DNA of 64,000 bases, taken from Amoebidium appalachense (lineage: Eukaryota > Ichthyosporea). Location of the stretch: contig CAVNZM010000008.1 in assembly GCA_963693365.1 (NCBI GenBank), positions 6,448,001 through 6,512,000 of the forward strand, given 5' to 3'. A program made the position numbers and the translations under genes. Each line of letters begins with the position of its first letter. The stretch's first letter is position 1. Positions 22,878 through 49,452 of the stretch are shown here, in pieces. Under the pieces are notes generated by a model, which had not been told where the DNA came from, searched no databases, and saw only the letters and a list, made by a program, of their open reading frames with translations.

Positions 22878-24124
22878 CAATTTAGCACGTGCATACCCCA
22901 CCAATGGGCACATGCGGGAGACAACCCCACAAGCTGCCTTATTGGGCACCTCTGCTAAAACGAATATTCTTCTCACGAAGGAACAGAAGAATGCCACGAA
23001 CACGAACCACACACTCACCAGGCAGCTACTTACATCTAATGTATGTAAGAAGTAGGGTGTGTGAACGGGGTAACTTCATGAACACCAACACGAAAGAAAG
23101 CACAGCACAAAGCAGTTCCACGAATACGAATGGTTTTGGTATTCCACACAACGAACAGAACCTACAGTAGGGCCACCTACAAATGAAGCAGAGGATGGGG
23201 CACCATCCAGACCTGCACTGGAGGATATGAAAACACGAAGCGCGCTCACGAAGTTGCTTACAAAAGAAAGGGCGACTGCGACGACTTTTCTTTTTAGGCC
23301 AAGCCTCCAGAAGAATGTATTATGCCTGGAATCCCCCTGCTCAACGAAAATGGCTGGCAAATGGGATACGAAAACTGCTCACGAATGGAAGCATGTGTTT
23401 TCTGAAGGAGGCTTGCTTTGCCTACCCTCTTCTTATGAATTATGAACCGGGCTTTTACTGGTTCTGACGGGTGATATATTTCTTTATGTCGCCCAACGAA
23501 GAACACTTGGGCATTTTTATTCTGTTTTTCCCAGCTCCGATGATGCAGGGTTAAAGCTGAAAGGAAAGAAGTGCTCTTTGTTCATGAAAGAAGTGGCTTT
23601 TCCGGCCATGGTGACTCGCCTTACAGTCTTAAGGTAGAACCGGGATAAGGAGCAGCGGCTAAGCCTTGAAGCTATCCACCACTACCTGAGCTACGAAGTG
23701 ACCTAAGGCTCGAGTTATATTCATTATCGAATGTTTGGTATGATCATTCATCCACACAACCAAATTACTCGCAATTGAAAACGAATCTGCGGGAGTATCC
23801 TAAAAAGGAAAAATTCCCAAAAAGGAAAATACTACTTCTACAGAAAAGCCAAGCACAGAGACGAAGGCTTAGCGAATTATTCGCACGCACACTCTGCAAC
23901 AATCTTCGCCACGAAAATGAAATCACAGAAGAATGCTGCATGAATTTACGTTTTGGCAAATGAAGAAGTGCTCATAGACGTGCACAACTCTATTCCACCG
24001 TCCTTGCTCTGTTCTGTCCAGCAGCTCGGCACACACAAGAATTCTCGCTGAAGGTTGTTTATCGCCTCTCAGCCTGGTGGTTTGCTTGTCTAACGACACC
24101 ACCAGGCTCCCGACAAGGGGGGAG

Positions 24125-24604
24125 TGTAAACAACTGTACACATGAACTGTACATGTTTACTAAAGAATGTGATCTACTAGCACACGATTCGTGCTTTGTC
24201 ATGAATATCACATAAATATTATGTCCGCACCAATAGGACTCACTCTGACCTAAGAATTGAACCATATATGGTTCTTCAGCTGCATACCACATAAACGAAG
24301 TGAACCAATAAGAGGTTTGCATAAATAGGACAAAGGTCTGACTGGCTCGGACCGCACCAGAATCACGAATGGCATGTTGCCACCCGCGCTGGCCGCGGAT
24401 GAACCAATCCTGGGCCTTGATCCGAAACCTGGGGGCTATATAAGAAAGCCGTCCCAGTACGGGGATCACATCAGTGAAGTCTGAGACAGACTGAGTCGGC
24501 CCATAGTAAAAGCAACCTGGCCGCGTGTGCCTTTCTACCCGTTCTCTGTCTTTATTTTGATTCAGTTGTACTCTGCCTTATCCTAACTAGTCCAACTGTT
24601 TACA
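24125..24604 (+). repeat. 3' LTR (480 bp) of the non-autonomous element
   Basis: Same length, termini and TATA box (near 24436) as the 5' LTR; no difference was noticed on reading both copies. Flanked on the right by GGTGC. Confidence -1.
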
Positions 24605-24609
24605 GGTGC

Positions 24610-25364
24610 GTAGCCAAAAGTTTTTCGACATGAATTTTCTTCTATAACTTTCTAGCCAAGCTTTGTTTGAGGATGGCTGTTACTGGAAGCGAAGTTGCCT
24701 TTTTTTGGCACCTGGACAGCAAACTAAGTTGGCACCTCGTCTACACAGACACAACTAAAACACTTGTGTATAACTCTGTTCAACACACACTTTCTCAAAC
24801 CGTGCAGTGATCCACGTGTGCTGTTGTTGTTATTGTGCTTACGCGTTTTAGTGGAATGTGTAGACTAAGCGAATGTGCTCCCTTGCTCCACACAAGATCG
24901 CGCAAGATCCTCACTCGTTGAGAGAGAGACTACCCCAGACCTGGGCATGCCCGGCAATCTTGGGAAGCGCATGAAACGAACACAAGCATACTAAGATATC
25001 CTAGGCAAGGTGGCGAAAGGCACGAACACGCAAACACAAAAGCACCGAGAAATCTCGATACAGTTGTTGTGCATCCAAAGTGGTCTTTAGCAATCTTCCT
25101 GTTTATTTTCATCCGTCTAAACAGTGGCAGTCTGTATTACATATATATCAGTAACTACGTGCATCTTAAGTAATGAATTCATAAAACTGCTTCCTTCGTC
25201 CGTCTTATGCTTACTTCACAATCTCATTTCTGAAAGAGTATATCTACAGGGTGTATTGACAAACACACCAGAAAGGAATAAACATTTGGCAAGCAACATC
25301 ACCCTTCACTTAAAACAGTGCAAATTTTTGAAGACCACTTGTAAAGTTACATGCTTGCATTCAG
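24610..25364. other. Spacer, nothing recognised
   Basis: Ordinary-complexity sequence between the LTR element and the orphan ORF. Short ORFs on plus (from 25124) lack coding character. No RNA gene or repeat was seen. Confidence -1.
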
Positions 25365-26027
25365 TCAGCAAGCAAAGTGTGGTGTTGCCGATACACTTCT
25401 TAGCGTTACCAACGCCAACTGCTCCCTCGAGAGCTTATATTCAACACTTCTAGCCCGTGGCCGCAATGACTTGTCCCCAGTGGACACCACCATGTCAGCT
25501 TTGCTCTGTGCACTCTCTGCTGATGCGTTTCTGCGAAGTTTTGTACAAGAACTACGAGAGAGCGATGGAAGCGTGTTGACGTGCTTAAGAGTGCTGCTCT
25601 TTTGCTTGGTAATTGTGGGGAGAGGATTAGCCGACGTTGACGAAGCAACGGGCTGAACTGGGGGAGTCTTCACACCCACGCTCTCACAGGGTTTTACGGT
25701 TGATAAAGGAGCAGATGGTGATGACAGAGATGTGGGTGGTGCTTGTATGTATGCTCCTGCTAGCTGCGCTTTCAACACGGGGCCTCCGTCCACAGACCTC
25801 CGTGGGCTGGTGTGCACGTGTGTTCGAAGCTTCTCGACGTTGCTTGCTTCGTATTTTGCCCTGAGGGTGTGCTGGCTCACCACTAGGCCCACCACAACCG
25901 AAAACACAGCCACTGCCGGGGGAAAGAGGTAGGCCAGCCACGCTGACATAAAAACAGCACACGTGTGGAGGGCCGCCTCTGCACCTTGAGACACGCCTAT
26001 GACGTCTTGCGTCTTTCCTATGCTCAT
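25365..26027 (-). CDS. Unrecognised single-exon ORF, 220 aa, one predicted membrane segment
   Basis: I do not recognise this protein. It opens MSIGKTQDVIGVSQG. A strongly hydrophobic stretch follows at about aa 24-50 (VFMSAWLAYLFPPAV then VFSVVVGLVV), long enough for one or two membrane passes. The rest is Ser/Pro/Thr/Arg-rich and probably disordered (TSLSSPSAPLS, LPSLSRSSC). It is the longest non-repetitive ORF between the LTR element ending at 24604 and USP5. Its base composition is richer in C and G than the AT-rich flanks, as for a coding exon. No TATA box or poly(A) signal could be assigned, and no splice partner was found. It could be one exon of a longer gene or a chance ORF. Confidence -1.
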   Translation of the reverse strand: MSIGKTQDVIGVSQGAEAALHTCAVFMSAWLAYLFPPAVAVFSVVVGLVVSQHTLRAKYEASNVEKLRTHVHTSPRRSVDGGPVLKAQLAGAYIQAPPTSLSSPSAPLSTVKPCESVGVKTPPVQPVASSTSANPLPTITKQKSSTLKHVNTLPSLSRSSCTKLRRNASAESAQSKADMVVSTGDKSLRPRARSVEYKLSREQLALVTLRSVSATPHFAC

Positions 26028-26962
26028 TCTCGCGCTGTTTCAACCGTCAGCAGGGTGACTCGGTTGTTCGAGGCGAAACAGGTATTTTAATTAAAATCTG
26101 TATTCCTTTACGTCTGCAGCTCGATGGCAAGAATTGAGCAAGTTGTTGCCATATACTAGAGGGCCCCTCAAAAACTGGGGTAATTAAATTTGCTGCACTT
26201 TACAGCTTCTATGGGTATAGTAGCTAAAACTTCGTTCAACTCATTCAGCCTGTTCAGATCTTGAATTCAACTCATTCAACTCTCCAACTGCCGTACACTA
26301 CCTGCTCGCTTTGTTTATATCTGCGGAATCGTCCACATACAAGATGCACATCCCTTCTCAAGATGTTTATCCAGAGGGTCGCTAAAATAGGTGATCCCTC
26401 CGATGATACTAGCGTAAAAGCAGTGAATTCGATATTATGAGCACAATAAAACCACACTTATGGCTGTATATCATAGCAAACGGGCACATTTTTTGCCAAC
26501 TTGGGGGCTGATGTATTTTTTTTTTTTTTACACACTGTGTCAACGTTCAGTGGGTTATGAAGTATGTTCTTGAAAGCGGATTGACTGCAACCAATCAGGA
26601 ACGTTACCGGTCGTTACAGTGTATAATATCCTAATTCCGGAAATATTCCGGAACTTTTCACTTTTGTGAATTTCCACCGCACAAAATCAACAAATTACTC
26701 AGGCGGATGTTGCATCTAATGGAAATAATTCCTTGATTTTCCGGAGATTTCCGATGCTAATCAAAAATATTAATTAATAGTCACTAAAATATCAGCCCTT
26801 TAAGGTTTGATGGGAGCGTTGCTGATTGAAAATTTCTTCGCACCCGACGCTCAAGTCACGCTTTTTTTCAGAGGGCCGTGCTCAAGTAGAGTTGGAAGTT
26901 TAAGAAATTTCCATGGAAAGTGATAGGCCGAAATTTCCGCCTGTTGTGAGGCCTCGCCCTCC

Positions 26963-26963
26963 C

Positions 26964-27012
<49 letters not shown>
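26963..27012. repeat. Poly-C, about 50
   Basis: Uninterrupted C-run in the gene-poor interval. Confidence -1.
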
Positions 27013-27291
27013 ACCACCACCACCCCCTTGAAGGGGCCCCCCCTTCCCCCAAGCCTACTAATAACATGTGAAGGTTCACGCCAAGAAACCTAGCTATAGC
27101 TCCACAAAACCTCTAGTATTTATATATATATATATAAATATATGCTAGTAATATTATTATGTTGAACGGGAAATTTCTGGAAATTTCCTTGAAAAAGATC
27201 TATTGCATGTGCTTCCAAGTACATATATATGCATTAAATATATGCATCGTCTACACACATTAAACTTCTGCGCATATGCAGCTTCCCCCCC

Positions 27292-27345
<54 letters not shown>

Positions 27346-30300
27346 GTATATACCATGATTGAGCGCGCTCGTATATATAATAGTAGTTTAGTAAATGTAT
27401 CCACATATATATGCATCATATGCATGCATGGCAGCTGGAGTGCACGTGAACGTATCTGCATGCATTGTGATTATGACTTCATATACGTATACTACAGTAC
27501 ATACAGGAACCTCACTCAGATTTACGACAGGGAATTCAGCTTTTCTTTTTTAAAATGAATGAATTCGATCGAAACTATGATAAATACTTGTACAAGTACA
27601 TATCACCATATGCATATGATATCCACGAGTTTCCAAAATCAGACGGAAATGAATGGAAAGCCGCCCTCGATCTTTAAGACTTCTTACCTAAGCTATTGGA
27701 AACTTTTGGAAATTTCCACCTTTACCCCCCCCCCCCCCCCCCCCCCCCTCCCCCCCCGGCCCCACACACACACACACACAAACACACATGTATGGATATG
27801 GTTGTGTATTGACAATGCAGGAACCTTAGAAAAACAGGGAAAGCCTTTCATTTATTTATGAATGAAACTATGTATACGATGATACTTGTACAAGTACATG
27901 TGGCACCATATGATATACACCAGTTTCCGGAAATCAGATGGAAATGCCTCCTTCACAGAGGGCGGCGTTGAGTGGAAATTTTGGAAATTTCGGAAATTTC
28001 CACCAGCTTAGTCATGGAATTTGGACATTTCAGGAAATTTAAAACATTCGACTTACCTATCTGGGCCGGTGTAATTTCCATCCTATTTCCGGGAATTTCC
28101 GGAAATGGAAATTTTCGGAAATGATTTCCACTTATTTCCGGAATTGGGCTATCTCTCGTTACAGTCATCGCAGATTTGTTCTGATTGGTTGGTTTGTAAT
28201 GTTCTTTCGCGATGATTGGTCTCTCAGAACCTAATCTGAAGGAAGGCAAAGATCTTAGATCTTGACGAGATTTGTTATACATAGGCTTTTTCGACATTTG
28301 AAGGCATAACTTTTTCTTCAGCCGTTATATGTCTATTACGTTAATATGATTCCTGTGCTCACTCTTTGATCTTATATCTAGGTGTTCTGAATTTCCTTCT
28401 TTTTATTCTCTCGCTGGACAACTCAGTGATAGCTGACTGATAATAGGTGAGATCATCCCGCCGAAACGGGTACTCTTGATTGGTTGACGCCTGTGCGGGC
28501 TAGATCCTTTAGATCTGGTGCTTCTCTATACTAGATCTGGCCCTGACACAACATTGCTTCGAACTTTCCACCTCTTTCTTCATTTTAAATTAATTACACA
28601 TACCGTTGTCTGATTTTATGAATATAATATATTTACAACACACATTGCAGTCGCTCTAGAGCTCTCTCTGGACCATATACGTACATGATATTGACCATAA
28701 CGCAACTTGCACTGCATATTCTTGAATGCATGGCGCTTGACTTCACGTGCACAATGAGCATTGGATGACGCGGACGAGCACGCTGCAGATTCCATTGGCC
28801 CATGGGCTACTGGTGAGTGTCAAGCGAAAGTAAGTGTGTTGTTGCATGCTGGCCATGGCGTATTCTATTTACTACCTATTCCGATGATGATTCTGTAAAC
28901 GGTGTGTATTGGTGGGGCTTTTGTCTGGCGTGTACACTGCATGATCAGCCCAGAGTCTAGTGTTTGTCACTGTTTAGTTCAGAAGTAGATGCAGCGGGCA
29001 ACTCCTCGCGGACGGGCTCAAAATTTGACAGTATCTGTTAACTTGTAGGCCTGTACATGTAGCCTGTCTGTAGCATAAGTGGTATACGTAGCCTTGCTGG
29101 CCTGGCCGAGTCGGAAACACCTCATGATCAGCGGAAAGGCAGAAACGGAAAAAAACAATGCACGCTGGCGTCTGCCAGCTGCAGATCTTTAGCCTCACGT
29201 TATATATATATATTCAGCATTCCACTCCATTTGTAGCGGCCCGGCCTGGAGCCGGCTGCACATATACACGACCCGAGATTCGGGAACCGACCGTCCCGAC
29301 GTACACTCGAGCTTTTGGAAATCTCGAGAGAACGTACAACAAAAGGAGCAAGTAAAGGGGAAAGGAGGGGAAAAGGTGAAGAAAAAAAAGAAAAATTAGT
29401 GGCACCTTCGCAGCCAAACCGTCTGCGGTCAAGCTACAGTTGCGGTCCGTTGGCAACGGCCGGTGACACTGTGACAAAGAACTCCCGCACACAACGATTG
29501 GGTAATGGCGCATTCAGTTACGTAAGTACGACAAAGGTGATTGGGGATTTATGCATCAGGCTTACGTCTTCTCTGTATATTTTTTTTTTTTTTTTTTTTT
29601 TTTACCCTGGTGAACTGACCGAGTCGAGTATCGAAGGGTTCACAAATGACGCTGTGGAGCTCAATGGAGTTGCGGGTCGTGTTACTTTCTTCATTGGTTG
29701 TTCTTCGTTTTCCTAGGAACGATACAAAGTGGTTTCCATTCGTTTAGGCTTAAACGCCAGCTTCTGTGGCCTGGGGCCAACACAGTTTTCCATAAATTGA
29801 TAGTCGCAGGTTTTCCACTTACGAGAAACGTTACGGTTACAAAGATCCGGTCAAGGTATTGCGCCCTCTCCTCTTCTTCTTCGGAATAGATCAATATTTT
29901 TCCCCCTTACTGTGCGTTTATCTAAACCATGTTAGTGGCGTGAATTTCAGCTCTGTATTTTCCGCCTGGTGGTCCCCTCCCCCCTCCCTCCCCCCTTCTA
30001 TCCTCCTCCCCCCCCCCCCCCCCACTTCCCCTCTCTTCTCAACCCTCACCCGCCCTCCCTTCCCCTCTCTTCTCAACCCCCCCCCCCCCCCTATTTACCC
30101 CTCGCACATCGGCTTCATTCCCTAAGCCCTTTCCTCTTCCTAGCTTCTCATTCTGCAAAGATCCAATATGCAGTGAAAGCTCTGAAGTACGCTCTCTCTT
30201 TCACACCATACCAAATACCGCACTGTTGAACCTGGGCAACAAGCCAACAGCATCTCCCCCTTCCCGCCCTTTTCACCCCCGTTACCAGCACCCTGATGTT

Positions 30301-30839
30301 ACGCAGTTATGTGGCTCCTTCTAGTCAGTTCCATTCTCCTTCTTCCCTCCCATTTTATGCCCAACTTTCACGTTAACAAGCAGTGGTAGCTCGAGATTCA
30401 GCACACAACTTTACGGGGTGGTTCTGAGAATCCATGCTTTATTCTTGCTTTCTGTTCATCGGGCACCTCTGACAATCTCGAGCAAATAGACACCTAACTT
30501 CAAACACTGAATGCCACAATAATCTCTGCCTTTGTTCCGTTTACACCTTCCCTCCCTCCCTCCCCCCCTCCCCCCCCCCCCGCCCCTCCCCTCCTCCCTC
30601 CCCCTGTTGACCCTGTAATCTACTCGTATGGATCAAGTACAAGCTTCCCGCCTCTTTGCGTCACATTCCTTTTTCGCATCAGCGTTCGGAAACAAAAGTT
30701 TCCGCCTTGGCACTTGCATTTTAAACTCTCCGCGTGTTTATGGCCTGTCATAGCCCTAACTTTATTCTGTTACCAACCCCTCCCCTCCCCCCCCCCCCCC
30801 CCCCCCCCCTCCCCCCCCCCCCCCCCCCCCCACTCCCCT

Positions 30840-30893
30840 CCCCCCCGCCGCGCCTCTTTCTCTCTTTCCCTGACACCCACAACGATCACACAG
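30840..30893 (+). promoter_or_regulatory. Possible 3' splice site before the first USP5 coding exon
   Basis: A C/T-rich run ends ATCACACAG at 30893, followed by an open frame into ATG 30924. This suggests that the UBA exon is preceded by an intron, hence a non-coding or further coding exon upstream. Confidence -1.
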
Positions 30894-30923
30894 GCACCAG
30901 CTCTCGTGAGCCCCAACGTCAAA

Positions 30924-45537
<14,614 letters not shown>

Positions 45538-46153
45538 GATATGCTGAATGTCGGTATTGATGCAAGAAAGGATATCCAATGTGTATACGATATATCGTCG
45601 ATGCGACAATGTGTAGAGTTGCATACATCAAATGTGTATATGGACAAGACAAGCGCACTGCTAAGCACACCTGTCACCACATATCCACAATTCACACACG
45701 GGCAAAGAAAGGCACACACAGAGTCTATATTCACGTGTTTGAGTTGACACCAGCCATGCACATGTACGCATGCGGCAACCACGGACGACCAACCAGAAAT
45801 AGGAGTAGTCACGTGGGCCATGCATAACTTGCCAGACGCATCGATATGGGGACAGCGTGTGCTGTGCACGTGAGCCTGGACAATGTTCACAAAGACTAGC
45901 ATTGGCTAGACCCTCCCATTGTATTCTATCAGAGAGTAACTGTTTACACCTGTATGCATATGTGCTCCAACCTTTTCCTCCGTGCCCACCACCCACCGAT
46001 GTGCCTTAGAATGCAGACAATTGTTAACGTGTGCACGTAGTATAACTGTTGTGCACAGCTCACGAACTCGCATACACAAATTAAAAGCACTCACACAACA
46101 CGCACAAGCACCCACACGTGCTTGCAACACGTAAACACTACCTTCCCCCCTTC

Positions 46154-46222
<69 letters not shown>

Positions 46223-47083
46223 CCGGTCACAGGAAATTTATGTTGCCCGATGAAGCATTATAAAAGCACTGGGCTACGTCCTAAAGTCTCAATTCAAAGC
46301 CACATAGTCCTGTCCGCAGTGTGTGCTGCATGGGCGTTTGTGTATGTGCATGCTTGTGTGCGTGTCTGCGCGTGCGTACCTGTGTGCTCGTGTGTGTGCG
46401 TGTGACTGTGTGCACGGGTCCCCCCTCCCCTCTCCCCCCCCCATCCACCCACCCTGCGAACTGTCCTGTCCTAGCTCCGAGGAGTTCACACCACGCGTTG
46501 TAGATGTCATAAGCACATGAAGTAATTTGGCTCCTTGCACGTGCAAACATGTCATCAAATTCACACTGAGCTCCGGGGAGTCCGATCCCTACGTTTCTGA
46601 AAAACCGCTGTTCGAATGACTATAGCCGATCGGCTCAGCTGATCAAAATAAGGAACTATCAAAGCAAATAGTATCTGCAGTGCCTTCCGAGGCATTAGTT
46701 CTGCCAGCTGGCGACCACACCAGATATGTTGCTGCGTACAATTATGCAGCATCTTGCTAACTTGAGCTCGGACATGGTCGTCTATAGCTATAACTTGCAG
46801 CAAAAGGTTAAAGTCATGCAATATACTATCACACTATATATATATCCTTCACATTCAGAGATATGAGTCCATTTTGCCCTCAACCGTTGAACCAATGGTG
46901 CCGTGATCGTGATCTCTCTCACCTTCCCGGTGGCATATTCAATGGCCACAGCTACCCAATCCCACTGGAGCCCAAACTGCAATATTAAATTGAGGTGTAC
47001 GTCACGTGGCACGTGCAAGTATGTGTTTTTTTGTGTTTGAAGGACGGGGGGAGGGAGGGGGTGGGGGGAGGTTGTTTGATGCC

Positions 47084-47159
<76 letters not shown>

Positions 47160-47422
47160 TTCGCAATTTGGGCAAGTGTATGCTTTGCAAATTCAGTATT
47201 ACTCTTGGAATGAAGAGAGAAATGGAGGAGCGATAAATCACGTTACTTAGTCTAACTTGAAGGGTGCCACCGCGCATTGGGCCCGGCTCTACTAGTGGCC
47301 CCCCGAGGGGGGGGGGGGGGGGGGGGGGAGGGGGGGGGGGATGAAAGAGAGAACTGCCCTGTGTTTGGCTGGTAAGCAATCAGATGTATGTGTTGGCGTT
47401 GGTAGCTGGGGGAGGGGGGAGG

Positions 47423-47474
<52 letters not shown>

Positions 47475-48481
47475 CGGTGAGATAGGATGAAGTTCAAGTC
47501 CCACAATATTTTTGTTTTGATTCTTTTTTTCCTTTTTAGTTGGGGGCGGGGTGGCACGGGGGGGCCCCGGGAGGGGGGGGGGGGGGGTGGGGGGGGGGGG
47601 TGGGGGACGGGGGGATGGCAAAAAACCAATCTTAGGTGCGACTCTAGCCCCAGACAGTATTGTTGTTTTTGGGAGGAATCACCGTTGGTGCCACAAAAAA
47701 ACTCACGAGCCCAGTGTATGCGTGCTTACGTGTCTGCATATAAAAGAAAACATGCCTGGGGAGCAAATTGTGGCTGACAGTGTGGGAAATTTACAGGATA
47801 CCATGTTAGACAATTCAATCCGATTGGCAAGTGAAAATCCTCCCCCCCCCCCCCCCTTCCCCCTATGGCCATCTCCAACTTTTCTAGTGCGACAGTTAGG
47901 CTGGGCATAACGTCTCCATGGTTTCATAACCCCCTTCCCCCCCCCCCCCCCCCCCCCCCCTCCCCCCCTCCCCCCCCCCCCCCCCCTCCCCTCCCCCCCT
48001 CCCGGGGCGGCGGACTAAGGAAGCACACAACAGCACAACCACAACTGTTAGCCAAGTTAAGGCTAAGGCACCCTAGCCCTCATAAGCATCATATGTTATT
48101 GATTCACTGACGACAGGCGCGGTTTTGAAACCAGGCAGAATCCACTTTAATAGCTAGTTAGCAAGCAACGTGCACGCGCAAAACCGCATCTCATATTCAG
48201 ACTGCAGCAACACTGTCGACATGTCACGGTTACCTCCCGACATCTTTCAAGAAGTTTGAATTTGGCAAAAAAATCGGGATGGCGTGAATATATTGGCCAG
48301 GGGGAGGGGGGAGGGGGGGTGCTCGTGCGTGTGCGGCTGTGTGCACGGGTCAATCTCTACTTAGTCCTGTGCTCCCCCTGCTTGCACGTGCAGCCTTGTC
48401 ACCAAGTTTACCGAGTCAGGATCGCGGGAGTCCGATAAGTTTCACAAAACTTGGGCTGAATGAGCCGCTAGTAAGGTCCCA
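45538..48481. other. Intergenic, USP5 to the HUBL-BTB pseudogene
   Basis: No supportable gene. Holds poly-C then (CA)n at 46151-46220, (GT)n at 47088-47157, poly-G at 47308-47338 and 47428-47472, and C-rich 47837-48000. Minus-strand ORFs at 46561-46821 and 46788-47018 have ordinary composition but no family I know. ATTAAA at about 46080 could terminate USP5; ATTAAA (minus) near 48146 could serve the pseudogene. Confidence -1.
47088..47157. repeat. (GT)n microsatellite downstream of USP5
   Basis: About 35 GT units in intergenic DNA. Confidence -1.
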
Positions 48482-49452
48482 CTAGTTTGCGCGTGCAGTG
48501 GCCAGGAGTATCTCCCGAAAGAGCTTGGGGTGGGCACGAGGAACTCTCAGAAACTCATCGCACTCCTCCAGCTCATACAGCCGCTGCGCCAGGTGCCGCA
48601 CCCACGCCCTCCTGTAGTCCAGCCCGCACCTACTTTCCTTATATGGCAAGTTCTCGAGCAGGCAAAGCGCTGCGAGGATAAGGTCAGGGCTCTGCAGGCG
48701 CTCCTTCAGCAGGAAGAAACAGCGGTCAATGAATTGGCTGGCGCCCAGGCGGTCTGCACTTGAAACAGGTCGGGGATGGGCAGGGTGGCGCCGGCCTCAA
48801 ACAGCCCCGTGTAGACATAGCGAAGCACCAGCGCAAACGATTTCTCGTCCACGTTCTCAAGCTCAAACACAAGCGGCACCGGGGATACGGAAACATGCCT
48901 GTGTTTCTGCTGCTCTGGGGCTGCTGAGACGAACTTCTCCTGGAAGTAAGGCAGTCTGGAAAGCACAATCTTGTGACCCGGAAACACCCGTGCACCGACC
49001 TTCACAGTTACGTCTGACAGGTTGCCGGTTTCGAGTATCTCATGGAAGAATGGATGGAAGCCACCGTCAACACACGGGGGGTCTGGCTTGGGCACTGGGT
49101 TTACGAAGATGGGAAGTTTGGGGGCCACAGTGCTGTAGGAGAGGGTTTCCCCCATCTTCTGGAAAACGACGATGTCCCCCGTGCAGAACCCAACCTCCTC
49201 AAACGTCTGCCTGTCTCTCCTCAACACGTGCGTGAACTCATCCCCGTTAGGTTTCATTTGATGTCTTCGTAGAGATCGAAGGGCAACATACCAGGAAGTC
49301 CCGCCATGGTTCGCAGCTTGGGAAGAATGTTGAAGACAGGGTCTCGAGCATCTACAATCAGCGAGCCAACATAGCGCAAGCGCAAGTCCTCTACGAGATC
49401 AGGGTCATAGTATTTAAAGAATAGAAGACACGTGTTGGGGTCACTGAGATGC
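48482..49452 (-). pseudogene. Frameshifted USP7-type HUBL domain fused to BTB-BACK
   Basis: No intact frame, but three overlapping frames read as one protein. 49452-49254 gives LLFFKYYDPD, RYVGSLIVDA and a sequence ending FDLYEDIK, which matches the second ubiquitin-like (HUBL) domain of USP7 (FLKMYDP...LYEEVKPN). After a stop, 49257-48706 continues with KPNGDEF and GDIVVFQK, completing the same HUBL fold. It then enters a BTB/POZ domain: NLSDVTVKVG, FPGHKIVLSRLPYFQEKF, FALVLRYVYTG. A second shift near 48755 moves to the frame GASQFIDRCFFLLKERL, a BACK-like helical tail ending at TAG 48482. No USP protease core is seen. Either a young pseudogene or a real gene with indel errors; no GT-AG intron repairs the shifts cleanly. 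Upstream, 49782-49477 is open (MAVVKLSLRL start) and may hold the N terminus in a further frame. It is divergent from the EF-Tu gene. Confidence -1.

Larger units (their letters stand above)
21053..24604 (+). mobile_element. Non-autonomous LTR retrotransposon (LARD/TRIM-like), apparently recent
   Basis: Two 480-bp LTRs (21053-21532, 24125-24604) read as identical by eye. Each begins TGTAAACA and ends TGTTTACA, perfect 8-bp inverted termini. Target duplication GGTGC lies at 21048-21052 and 24605-24609. A primer-binding-site-like TTGGCGACCGCG follows the 5' LTR at once, and a purine tract AAGGGGGGAG (24115-24124) precedes the 3' LTR, as in Gypsy/Ty3 elements. The 2.6-kb interior has no gag, protease, integrase or RT homology that I can see, so it would need proteins supplied in trans. 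A perfect 10-bp inverted repeat (24071-24080 / 24099-24108, AGCCTGGTGG) sits just before the PPT. The interior is dense in the pentamer ACGAA. Confidence -1.
26028..30893. other. Gene-poor interval rich in GGAAATTTCC-like palindromes
   Basis: No supportable gene. 26630-28150 is studded with AAATTTCC, GGAAATTT and TTCCGGAA strings in both orientations. Long poly-C lies at 26963-27012 and 27286-27312 (the latter followed by poly-A). Two imperfect copies of a segment built on TACTTGTACAAGTACAT occur at 27577-27650 and 27877-27950. 29580-29603 is poly-T. 29990-30090, 30550-30605 and 30780-30845 are C-rich tracts, the last leading into the USP5 first exon. Confidence -1.

Noticed and set aside
46561-47018. 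Two overlapping minus ORFs as a gene
   Set aside because: No family, no clear splice link, short; left as intergenic.
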